DNA of 5,359 nucleotides from an uncultured Faecalibacterium sp. (GCA_937915335.1 CALDLZ010000376.1:1-5359); one strand, 5' to 3'; shown: positions 1 to 5,296, numbered from the stretch's first letter. Notes: a model not told the origin generated them from the letters alone. Translations and numbers: made by a program.

Positions 1-1613
1 ACCACGGAATCGACGCTGATCTTGGAGACGATGACCTCCACCTTGATCTTGGGCAGCAGGGTGGAGTCCACAGGTACGCCGCGGTATTTCTCGCTGGTGC
101 CCTTCTGGATGCCGCAGCCCATCACCTGGGTCACGGTCATGCCGGTCACGCCCAGATCGTTCAGGGCGGTCTTGAGCTGATCGAACTTGGACAGCTTTGC
201 GATGATGGAGACCTTGTGCATTCCGGTGTCATACACACCGTCATGGATGACAGCGGGCTCCTTGACCACCGGCACGGCGGCATCCATCTGGACGGCGCTT
301 GCCTTGGCAGGGTCATCCTCGCCCAGGTCGGTGTTTTCGTTGGGCACCATGGCGGCAGCGTTGGCATCGGAGATGGAGAAACCGGCGTAAGCGGAGGCCA
401 GACCGTGCTCGTGGATATCCAGGCCGTCGATCTCTACTTCGGCGGGGACACGCAGGCCGATGGTCTTGTCGATGATCTTGAAGATGATGAACATCACGAC
501 CACAACGTACAGGTCAACGGTGACAAGGCCCAGCAGCTGGGTGCCAAGCTGTGCAAATCCGCCACCGTAGAACAGGCCCTTGCCCACGCCGTCGCCGCCG
601 TTGGAGAACAGACCCACGGCAATGGTGCCCCACACGCCGTTTACAAAGTGGACGGAGACCGCACCCACGGGGTCATCCACCTTGGCGATCTTGTCGAAGA
701 ACTCGACACTCAGAACAACGAGGATACCGGCCACAAAGCCGATGAAGAAAGCACCGAAGGGAGTGACCGTGTCACAACCGGCGGTGATGGCGACCAGACC
801 GGCCAGAGAGCCGTTCAGGGTCATGGAGACATCGGGCTTGCCGTACCGCAGCCAGGTGAAGATCATGGTCACGCAGGTGGCAACTGCAGCGGCAAGGTTG
901 GTGTTGAAGCAGACAAGGCCCGTCAGGGTCATGGCCTCGTCGGTGGCAAGACTCAGGGAGGAGCCGCCGTTGAAGCCGAACCAGCAGAACCACAGGATGA
1001 ACACGCCCAGGGCACCGGCGGTCAGGTTGTGGCCGGGAATGGCGTGGGGGTTGCCGTCCTTGTCGTACTTGCCAATGCGGGGGCCGAGCATTGCGGCACC
1101 CAGCAGGGCAATGACACCGCCTACATTGTGGACCGCTGCGGAACCGGCAAAATCATGGAAGCCCATGCTCTGCAGCCAGCCGCCGCCCCACATCCAGTGG
1201 CCGCAGATGGGGTAGACCACCAGCGAGATGGCGGCGGAATAAACACAGTAGGCCTTGAAGTTGGTGCGCTCGGCCATGGAGCCGGAAACGATGGTGGCTG
1301 CCGTGGCGCAGAACACGGTCTGGAACACGATATATACCCACAGCGGGATATCGAGCCCCAGGTGGCTGTAATCGCCCTGAATGAACGGGTCGAACCCGCC
1401 GATCAGCGCGCCGGTGCCGCCAAACATCAGGCCGAAGCCAATGATCCAGTAGCAGGGCGTGCCGATGCAGAAATCCATCATGTTCTTCATCAGGATGTTG
1501 CCGGTGTTCTTGGCGCGGGTGAAGCCCGCTTCACACAGCGCGAAACCGGCCTGCATAAAGTAGACCAGGAACGCCGCAACCAGCACCCAGCAGGTGTTTA
1601 CGGAACTGAACAT
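1..1613 (-). CDS. amt: Ammonium transporter (Amt) with C-terminal P-II domain, 3' end cut by window
   Basis: Membrane channel for ammonium/ammonia uptake fused to a nitrogen-status sensor. I translated the minus strand from ATG 1613-1611: 537 codons with no stop before the window edge. Residues 1 to about 390 are Amt/MEP/Rh with many hydrophobic helices. FMQAGFALCEAGF lies at 19-31; the first pore histidine is H162 in AGSAAVHNVGG and the second H322 in VGAVSVHFVNGVWG. WGGGW (142-146), D154, and gate-type F101 and F214 (WFGFN) are also present. The conserved Amt tail GLDIHEHG is at 397-404. A roughly 60-residue acidic, Ala/Pro-rich linker leads to P-II from about M465: GVTGMTVTQV, a T-loop with Q503-K504 and Y510-R511-G512, and LPK (520-522). 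About 35-40 P-II residues should lie beyond the edge. The position of E. coli GlnB Tyr51 is V515, so classical uridylylation is unlikely. Amt-P-II fusions are known in other bacteria; here P-II presumably gates its own channel in cis (inference). ATG 1618 is excluded because it stops after six codons. Confidence 0.96.
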   Translation of the reverse strand, partial: MFSSVNTCWVLVAAFLVYFMQAGFALCEAGFTRAKNTGNILMKNMMDFCIGTPCYWIIGFGLMFGGTGALIGGFDPFIQGDYSHLGLDIPLWVYIVFQTVFCATAATIVSGSMAERTNFKAYCVYSAAISLVVYPICGHWMWGGGWLQSMGFHDFAGSAAVHNVGGVIALLGAAMLGPRIGKYDKDGNPHAIPGHNLTAGALGVFILWFCWFGFNGGSSLSLATDEAMTLTGLVCFNTNLAAAVATCVTMIFTWLRYGKPDVSMTLNGSLAGLVAITAGCDTVTPFGAFFIGFVAGILVVLSVEFFDKIAKVDDPVGAVSVHFVNGVWGTIAVGLFSNGGDGVGKGLFYGGGFAQLGTQLLGLVTVDLYVVVVMFIIFKIIDKTIGLRVPAEVEIDGLDIHEHGLASAYAGFSISDANAAAMVPNENTDLGEDDPAKASAVQMDAAVPVVKEPAVIHDGVYDTGMHKVSIIAKLSKFDQLKTALNDLGVTGMTVTQVMGCGIQKGTSEKYRGVPVDSTLLPKIKVEVIVSKISVDSV

Positions 1614-1620
1614 AACATAT

Positions 1621-1627
1621 CCCTCCC
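1621..1627 (-). promoter_or_regulatory. Ribosome binding site of amt
   Basis: GGGAGGG on the minus strand, 7 nt before ATG 1613-1611. It fixes the amt start, whose N-terminus (MFSSVNTCWVLVAAF) goes straight into the first membrane helix as in Amt proteins without a cleaved signal peptide. The segment TGGGAG (1628-1623) is complementary to CTCCCA at 1666-1661 in the same leader, so the site could be masked by pairing (inference). Confidence 0.85.
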
Positions 1628-1638
1628 AATTTGTAGTG

Positions 1639-1698
1639 GGTTCCCCGCACCGAACGCGCGTGGGAGCCATTGTTCAGGAGGCCCTCTATTCCTCCCGA
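1639..1698 (-). promoter_or_regulatory. amt 5' leader, two further hairpins
   Basis: Read 5'-3' on the minus strand, the leader downstream of the terminator-like hairpin holds two more inverted repeats. The first is TCGGGAGG (1698-1691) pairing with CCTCCTGA (1681-1674), 8 bp with one G-U and a 9-nt loop. The second spans 1668-1639: GGCTCCC and CGCGC pair with GTGCG and GGGAACC around a GTTCG loop, with one C-A mismatch and one bulged A. The second hairpin ends 11 nt before the Shine-Dalgarno site. I do not recognise a known riboswitch family. The pairings are seen by eye and no folding energy was computed. Confidence 0.5.
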
Positions 1699-1710
1699 GC
1701 AATACCCGGC

Positions 1711-1755
1711 GAAAACACAAAAGGCGCTGGCGGAATTGCTTCCGTCAGCGCCTTT
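1711..1755 (-). terminator. Intrinsic terminator or attenuator hairpin upstream of amt
   Basis: On the minus strand a 15-bp stem pairs 1755-1741 (AAAGGCGCTGACGGA) with 1734-1720, with one G-U pair and the 6-nt loop AGCAAT. It is followed by TTTTGTGTTTTC ending at 1711. This is a typical Rho-independent terminator, and the tail orientation shows that it acts on minus-strand transcription. It lies after the AKR-SDR operon and could end it. However, it also lies downstream of the best amt promoter, starting near +10 of the predicted transcript, so it would also stop most amt transcripts unless overcome. Confidence 0.8.
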
Positions 1756-1770
1756 GCTTTCGATGGCAAG

Positions 1771-1799
1771 AGTATAGCCCTCTTGTGCAAAACTGTCAA
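1771..1799 (-). promoter_or_regulatory. Sigma-A promoter of amt leader
   Basis: TTGACA (1799-1794), a 17-nt spacer and TATACT (1776-1771) on the minus strand: a perfect -35, a five-of-six -10 and optimal spacing. The expected start is near A1764, giving a leader of about 150 nt before the amt ATG. I saw no comparable promoter between the hairpin and the amt start, so this is the likely amt promoter even though a terminator-like hairpin follows at once. Confidence 0.8.
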
Positions 1800-1859
1800 G
1801 CGTTCAGGGATGGATTTTACGTTTTTCACAAGGAGAGGAAAGAAGAAAAACAGAAAGAT

Positions 1860-3050
1860 TTATAAGTCATTCTTTTCCTCGTCGGTGGGGGCTTCCGCCT
1901 TTTTGCGGCCAGAGCGGTGCCCGCCCTCCATTTCCCAGTGGAGCATCAGGCTCATCATGGCCCGCAGGGCAAAGGTGGCCGCCAGCGGCACCACCGATTC
2001 CAGGTTCTGCAAAAGGAAGGTCTTGGCAATCTCCGCCGACATCAGGAACTCCAGCGCCGTGGTCAGGCCGCTGGACATCTCGTGGTGGAAGTCGTGCCGG
2101 TCATGGAAGAAGGTAGCCCGCACATAGTGATAGGTGGCTTTGGCAAGGCTGGTGACGATGATGAACAGGCCGATGATCTCGGCCAGTCCGGCGATCAGCG
2201 GCACCGCTGTCTCCAGAAACCCCTCCATGCTGTGGGTGAGAGTCTGATTGAAGTGATATAGAAATTCCATTGTTTCCCCCAGCTTCTTCTTCTGCTGCCG
2301 TGCCACGATGGGCATGAGCAGGGCGGTGGGGACGAGCCGCTGAGCGGTGGTGGCAAGGCGCATCAGGGTGCTGGGTACAATGATGGTCTTGTGGTGGAAC
2401 ATCCCCCGCATGGCTTCCTCCACGCAGAGTTCGGGGGTGATGCCCTTGAGGGCAAACACCACGTCGGCGCGGGCATTGAACTCGGTGTCCACGGGGCCGG
2501 GGCAGAGGGCACAGACGTAGACCGGGCTGTGCTGCTCCCGCAGCTCCTCGGCCACGCCCCGGGTCAGGCTGACAACGTATGCCTTGGAGGCGTAATACCC
2601 CGCCATATAGGGGCCGCCCGGCAGCAGGCCCGCCGAGGATGCCACGTTCAGGATGGTGCCGAAGCCCTGGGCCTCCATCTTGCGCAGGGTAAACTTGAAC
2701 AGCCGGTGCATGGCCAGCACGTTTACCCGCAGCATGGAAATTTCCTTGACCTCATCCGTCTCGGTAAAGGCACCGCAGGTGCCAAAACCGGCATTGTTGA
2801 TGAACAGGTCGATGCGCTCATCGGCCAGCGCGTCACAGAGGGCGGTGATCTCAGAATTCTGCTCGAGGTCGGCCGGGAGGATGCGGCATTCGGTGTGGTA
2901 GTTTGCGTCCAGCTCGGCGGCCAGTGCTTCCAGCCGCTCCCGGCGGCGGGCGGTCAGGATGAGCCGGAAACCCAGCCGGGCATAGCGGCGGGCGAACTCC
3001 CGCCCGATGCCGGAGGACGCGCCGGTGATCCATACAGTTTTGTGGGGCAT
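1860..3050 (-). CDS. Short-chain dehydrogenase/reductase fused to a DUF1622-like membrane domain
   Basis: A 396-residue protein. Residues 1 to about 255 are a classical SDR (DltE/COG0300-like) NAD(P)-dependent oxidoreductase: cofactor loop TGASSGIG (9-16), NNAG (85-88), catalytic S139, Y152 and K156 (YYASK), and CPGPVDT (183-189). TARRRERLEAL after the second strand suggests NADPH preference (inference). Classical SDRs usually end near 250-260 residues; here about 140 more follow. Residues 280-375 contain hydrophobic helices (AEIIGLFIIVTSLAKA, TALEFLMSAEIAKT, VPLAATFALRAMMSLML) ending in HWEMEGGH, which match my knowledge of DUF1622 (PF07784), normally a stand-alone membrane protein of unknown function. 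A charged tail (GRKKAEAPTDEEKNDL) ends it. ATG 3050 is chosen over ATG 3083 because AAAGGA (3062-3057) sits 6 nt before it and the protein then begins right at the first Rossmann strand. It lies 13 nt after the AKR stop. The substrate is unknown. Confidence 0.93.
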   Translation of the reverse strand: MPHKTVWITGASSGIGREFARRYARLGFRLILTARRRERLEALAAELDANYHTECRILPADLEQNSEITALCDALADERIDLFINNAGFGTCGAFTETDEVKEISMLRVNVLAMHRLFKFTLRKMEAQGFGTILNVASSAGLLPGGPYMAGYYASKAYVVSLTRGVAEELREQHSPVYVCALCPGPVDTEFNARADVVFALKGITPELCVEEAMRGMFHHKTIIVPSTLMRLATTAQRLVPTALLMPIVARQQKKKLGETMEFLYHFNQTLTHSMEGFLETAVPLIAGLAEIIGLFIIVTSLAKATYHYVRATFFHDRHDFHHEMSSGLTTALEFLMSAEIAKTFLLQNLESVVPLAATFALRAMMSLMLHWEMEGGHRSGRKKAEAPTDEEKNDL

Positions 3051-3056
3051 GATGTG

Positions 3057-3062
3057 TCCTTT
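3057..3062 (-). promoter_or_regulatory. Ribosome binding site of the SDR gene, next to the AKR stop
   Basis: AAAGGA lies 6 nt upstream of ATG 3050-3048 and begins two bases after the upstream TGA (3066-3064). This closeness suggests translational coupling of the two reductases and decides the SDR start against the in-frame upstream ATG at 3083, which lies inside the AKR gene. Confidence 0.8.
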
Positions 3063-3063
3063 C

Positions 3064-4056
3064 TCAGCAGCCCGATGCCGCATCGATTGCGTGCAGCTCT
3101 TCGGGGGTGAAGGTGGTGTTGTCCAGTGCCTTGATGTTGTCCAGGATCTGCTCCGGGCGGGACGCGCCGATCAGCACGCTCGTCACCTGGCCGTCCTTCA
3201 GGATCCATGCCAGCGCCATTTCGGCCAGCGTCTGCCCGCGGGCGGCGGCGATCTCGTTCAGGGCGCGGATCTGGGCAAGCTTTTCCTCGGTGAGGGCAGT
3301 CTCCTTCAGGAAGCGGCCATCCGTGTGTATCCGGCTGTCCTCCGGGATGCCGTGGAGATAGCGGTCGGTCAGCAGCCCCTGCGCCAGCGGGCTGAATGCG
3401 ATGATACCCTTGCCTAGCCGGTTGGCGGTCTCCTTCAGGCCGTTTCTCTCAATGGTGCGGTCAAAGATGGAATAACGGTTCTGGTTGATGACAAAGGGGA
3501 CATGCCGCTCGGTGAGGATGGCACAGGCCTTTTCCAGTGTGGGGCCGTCGTAGTTGGAAAGGCCCGCATACAACGCTTTGCCGCTGCGCACAGCCTGCTC
3601 CAGCGCACCCATGGTCTCTTCCAGCGGGGTGTTGGGGTCCATCCGGTGGTGATAGAAGATATCCACATAATCCAGCCCCAGGCGCTCCAGACTCTGATCC
3701 AGGCTGGCCAGCAGATACTTCCGGCTGCCCCAGTTGCCGTAGGGGCCGTCCCACATCTCATAACCGGCCTTGGTGCTGATGAGGAGCTCGTCACGGTAAG
3801 GGCGGAAGTTTTCTTTCAGGATACGACCCAGATTCTTTTCGGCGCTGCCGGGTTCTGGGCCGTAATTGTTGGCGAGGTCGAAGTGGGTGATGCCGTGGTC
3901 AAAGGCCGTGAAGCAGAGCTGCTTCATGGTCTCATAATGACCGGTATCACCGAAGTTATGCCAGAATCCCAGAGAAACGGCGGGCAGGAGCAGGCCGCTC
4001 TGACCGCAGCGATGGTAAGGCATGGAAGAGTAGCGGGCAGAAGATGCGGTAAACAT
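3064..4056 (-). CDS. yghZ: Aldo-keto reductase, YghZ / L-glyceraldehyde-3-phosphate reductase type
   Basis: A 330-residue soluble NADPH-dependent reductase of the AKR14/Kv-beta-like branch. It resembles E. coli YghZ, which reduces L-glyceraldehyde 3-phosphate and other aldehydes such as methylglyoxal. Seen directly: SLGFWHNFGDTGH (28-40), THFDLANNYGPEPGSAE (57-73), STKAGYEMW (94-102), GSRKYLLASLDQSLERLGL and DYVDIFYHHRMD (129-140). The catalytic tetrad is D60, Y65, K96 and H137. Cofactor-binding segments are FSPLAQGLLT and VLIGASRPEQILDN near the C-terminus. It is somewhat shorter than E. coli YghZ because the C-terminal tail is reduced. Start: ATG 4056 is preferred over TTG 4062, since AAAGGAG lies 8 nt before the ATG but only 3 nt before the TTG, and the N-terminus MFTASSARYSSMPYHRCG then aligns with the family. 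It is the first gene of a two-gene operon with the SDR. The exact substrate here is inferred from family only. Confidence 0.95.
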   Translation of the reverse strand: MFTASSARYSSMPYHRCGQSGLLLPAVSLGFWHNFGDTGHYETMKQLCFTAFDHGITHFDLANNYGPEPGSAEKNLGRILKENFRPYRDELLISTKAGYEMWDGPYGNWGSRKYLLASLDQSLERLGLDYVDIFYHHRMDPNTPLEETMGALEQAVRSGKALYAGLSNYDGPTLEKACAILTERHVPFVINQNRYSIFDRTIERNGLKETANRLGKGIIAFSPLAQGLLTDRYLHGIPEDSRIHTDGRFLKETALTEEKLAQIRALNEIAAARGQTLAEMALAWILKDGQVTSVLIGASRPEQILDNIKALDNTTFTPEELHAIDAASGC

Positions 4057-4064
4057 GGACAAAA

Positions 4065-4071
4065 CTCCTTT
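4065..4071 (-). promoter_or_regulatory. Ribosome binding site of the AKR gene
   Basis: AAAGGAG on the minus strand, 8 nt upstream of ATG 4056-4054. The upstream TTG at 4062-4060 would be only 3 nt away, so this site argues for the ATG start. Confidence 0.8.
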
Positions 4072-4085
4072 CGATTTGTACCATT

Positions 4086-4094
4086 ATTCTAGCA
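4086..4094 (-). promoter_or_regulatory. Extended -10 promoter for the AKR-SDR operon
   Basis: TGCTAGAAT on the minus strand (4094-4086) is an extended -10 (TGnTAGAAT). No good -35 is seen 16-18 nt upstream; the best stretch there is AT-rich. The start would be near 4079, leaving a leader of about 23 nt with the ribosome binding site. A perfect palindrome (4115-4126) sits at about -36 to -47, where a regulator could act. Confidence 0.5.
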
Positions 4095-4114
4095 CATTGC
4101 AGGGATGAAATCTA

Positions 4115-4126
4115 TGAAAATTTTCA
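4115..4126. promoter_or_regulatory. 12-bp perfect palindrome, candidate operator in the divergent promoter region
   Basis: TGAAAATTTTCA reads the same on both strands and lies between the -10 of the AKR promoter and the -35 of the nucleotidyltransferase promoter. It covers roughly -36 to -47 of the former and lies about 50-60 nt upstream of the latter's start. Dimeric repressors and activators bind such sites, but AT-rich palindromes also arise by chance, and no regulator gene is in the window. Confidence 0.35.
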
Positions 4127-4142
4127 CGCCGGAAACCGATAC

Positions 4143-4171
4143 TTGTTGCAGGGTAGGGTTTGGAGTATAAT
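4143..4171 (+). promoter_or_regulatory. Promoter of the nucleotidyltransferase gene
   Basis: TTGTTG (4143-4148), a 17-nt spacer and a perfect TATAAT (4166-4171). The -35 matches only in TTG. The expected start is near 4178, about 35 nt before the ATG. A short GCGC/GCGC inverted repeat (4186-4189 with 4195-4198) lies in the leader just before the ribosome binding site. Confidence 0.65.
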
Positions 4172-4198
4172 GGGAGCAACAAACAGCGCGGACTGCGC

Positions 4199-4204
4199 AG
4201 GAGG
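4199..4204 (+). promoter_or_regulatory. Ribosome binding site of the nucleotidyltransferase gene
   Basis: Consensus AGGAGG, 8 nt upstream of ATG 4213-4215. It fixes the start; the protein then begins at the first strand of the nucleotide-binding fold (MNKPVLVVMAAGMGSR). Confidence 0.9.
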
Positions 4205-4212
4205 AACGGAAA

Positions 4213-5133
4213 ATGAATAAACCGGTTTTGGTTGTCATGGCTGCCGGCATGGGCAGCCGCTACGGCGGCATGAAGCAGATCGACCCGGTGGGCCCCAAGG
4301 GCCAGCCCATCGTGGAGTATTCCCTGTACGATGCCCACCGCGCGGGCTTTGATACCGTGATCTTCGTCATCAAGCACGAGATTGAGGATGCCTTCAAGGC
4401 TGCCATCGGCGACCGTGTTTCCCAGGGCATGAACGTGAAATACGCCTTCCAGCAGCTGGACGAGCTGCCCGCAGGCTTCTCCATCCCCGAGGGTCGTGTC
4501 AAGCCCTGGGGCACCTGCCACGCCGTGCTGGCCGCAAAGGATCTTATCGACGGCCCCTTTGCTGTCATCAACGCCGACGACTATTACGGCCCCGAGGGCT
4601 TCAAGGTCATCTATGATTACCTGTCCACCCATCAGGACGGCACCGTTTACGACTATTGCATGGTGAGCTACCTGCTCAGGAATACCGTCTCCGAGAACGG
4701 CACGGTTTCCCGCGGTGTCTGCGTGGTGAACCCTGACGGCACCCTGCACAGCGTTACCGAGCGCACCGGCATTGAGAAGTATGAGGGCGGCATCCGGTGC
4801 GTCTCCCTCACCGGAGAGGGCACCGACGATCTGCCTGTGGATGCACCCGTCAGCATGAACCTGTGGGGCTTCGGTAAGAGCTTCCTCGACGAAGCCGAGC
4901 AGCGCTTCGCTGGCTGGCTGAGCGAGAACCTGCCCAAGAATCCCCTCAAGTGCGAGTATTTTCTGCCCACCGTGGCCAGCGAGCTCATCGACGAGGGCAA
5001 GGCCGCTGTCACCGTGCTCAAGAGCACCGATAAGTGGTACGGCGTGACCTACCGCGAGGATAAGCCCACCGTTGTAGCCGCTATCGCCCAGAAAACCAAA
5101 GAGGGCCTGTACCCCGAGGATCTGTGGGCTTGA
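4213..5133 (+). CDS. Nucleotidyltransferase-fold protein (sugar-phosphate or related NTP transferase), substrate unknown
   Basis: A 306-residue cytosolic protein with an N-terminal NTP-transferase fold (PF00483/GT-A-like), which joins an NTP to a phosphorylated sugar or similar compound and releases pyrophosphate. Seen: the nucleotide-binding loop AAGMGSRYGGMKQ (10-22, with R16 and K21), the PVGPKGQPIVEYSLYDA segment, KPWGTCHAVLAAKDLI (97-112) where substrate-contact glycines usually lie, and the metal-binding type motif INADDYYG (119-126, D122/D123). Later blocks SMNLWGF (214-220), EYFLPT (248-253) and WYGVTYREDKP (275-285) are typical of bacterial relatives annotated only as nucleotidyltransferase. 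No C-terminal left-handed beta-helix is visible, so this is not a GlmU/GlgC-like two-domain enzyme. It is transcribed alone, divergent from the AKR operon, so neighbours do not reveal a pathway. UTP- or CTP-dependent use is possible but not decidable from sequence. Confidence 0.9.
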   Translation: MNKPVLVVMAAGMGSRYGGMKQIDPVGPKGQPIVEYSLYDAHRAGFDTVIFVIKHEIEDAFKAAIGDRVSQGMNVKYAFQQLDELPAGFSIPEGRVKPWGTCHAVLAAKDLIDGPFAVINADDYYGPEGFKVIYDYLSTHQDGTVYDYCMVSYLLRNTVSENGTVSRGVCVVNPDGTLHSVTERTGIEKYEGGIRCVSLTGEGTDDLPVDAPVSMNLWGFGKSFLDEAEQRFAGWLSENLPKNPLKCEYFLPTVASELIDEGKAAVTVLKSTDKWYGVTYREDKPTVVAAIAQKTKEGLYPEDLWA

Positions 5134-5149
5134 GTAAAACAAAATTTAC

Positions 5150-5178
5150 TTGACTTTTTCTGCGGTACAGCATATAAT
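5150..5178 (+). promoter_or_regulatory. Strong sigma-A promoter downstream of the nucleotidyltransferase gene
   Basis: TTGACT (5150-5155), a 17-nt spacer and TATAAT (5173-5178), starting 17 nt after the nucleotidyltransferase stop. The expected start is near 5185. No supported gene follows on this strand before the hairpin at 5234-5275, and the next gene is on the opposite strand. The -35 overlaps a weak AT-rich inverted repeat (5131-5138 with 5145-5152) followed by TTTTT (5155-5159), which might act as a poor terminator for the preceding gene. Confidence 0.65.
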
Positions 5179-5184
5179 GAGCTC

Positions 5185-5278
5185 AGGAAAAGTGATCAAG
5201 AAATTTTCCATAGGCTCACAAATTTCAGCAAAACAAGAAGCCCCTGCGGTACCGGTATACCGCAAGGGCTTCTTGCTT
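5185..5278 (+). ncRNA. Candidate small RNA of about 90 nt
   Basis: Inferred transcript between the promoter at 5150-5178 and the hairpin at 5234-5275. Its 5' part can form a stem GGAAAA (5186-5191) with TTTTCC (5204-5209) around a 12-nt loop. An A-rich single-stranded stretch (about 5210-5233) follows, then the long terminal hairpin. The small-RNA layout (promoter, unstructured middle, terminator) is present, but no family is recognised. The plus-side tail of the terminator (TTCTTGCTTGC) is only moderately U-rich, so read-through into the convergent gene's 3' end is possible. Confidence 0.35.
5234..5275. terminator. Intrinsic terminator between convergent genes, probably bidirectional
   Basis: A 10-bp stem (5234-5243 with 5266-5275), one C-A mismatch, then 7 more bp (5245-5251 with 5258-5264) and the 6-nt loop CCGGTA. 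The minus-strand tail (CTTCTTGTTTTGC) is the better U-tract and lies 21 nt past the stop of the minus-strand gene at 5297. The plus-strand tail is weaker but would serve the nucleotidyltransferase or the candidate small RNA. Confidence 0.8.
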
Positions 5279-5296
5279 GCTATAGGATGCTAGGGA

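Noticed and set aside
1720..1755. ANTAR-protein target (paired hairpins with A at loop position 1 and G at position 4) in the amt leader
   Set aside because: Such antitermination sites are known at nitrogen genes of Clostridia, but here the six-base loop AGCAAT lacks G at position 4, and the predicted start leaves no room for the upstream partner hairpin.
216..1865. A 549-codon open frame on the plus strand opposite amt
   Set aside because: It is antisense to a protein with clear Amt and P-II motifs. Its translation is His/Gly/Gln-rich low complexity without any family motif, as expected from the complement of GC-biased codons.
1878..1912. Small CCGC/GCGG inverted repeat near the SDR 3' end as a terminator
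   Set aside because: It lies inside the coding sequence and is not followed by a U-tract.
3051..3083. Upstream ATG at 3083 as the SDR start
   Set aside because: It overlaps the AKR coding end and lacks a suitable ribosome binding site; ATG 3050 has AAAGGA at 6 nt and starts at the first Rossmann strand.
2391..3110. Plus-strand open frame of 239 codons opposite the SDR
   Set aside because: Antisense shadow of a gene with complete SDR motifs; composition is Gly/His/Ala-rich with no domain.
4057..4062. TTG at 4062 as the AKR start
   Set aside because: It is only 3 nt from the Shine-Dalgarno site; ATG 4056 is 8 nt away and gives the N-terminus expected for YghZ-type proteins.
4084..5142. A 352-codon open frame on the minus strand opposite the nucleotidyltransferase gene
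   Set aside because: It mirrors the GC-biased codons of the real gene, has no recognisable domain, and its start lies in the spacer past the real stop without a good ribosome binding site.
5177..5293. A 38-codon plus-strand open frame beginning MSSGKVIKKF
   Set aside because: Its ATG overlaps the -10 box of the promoter at 5150-5178, there is no ribosome binding site, and most of it is the terminator hairpin.
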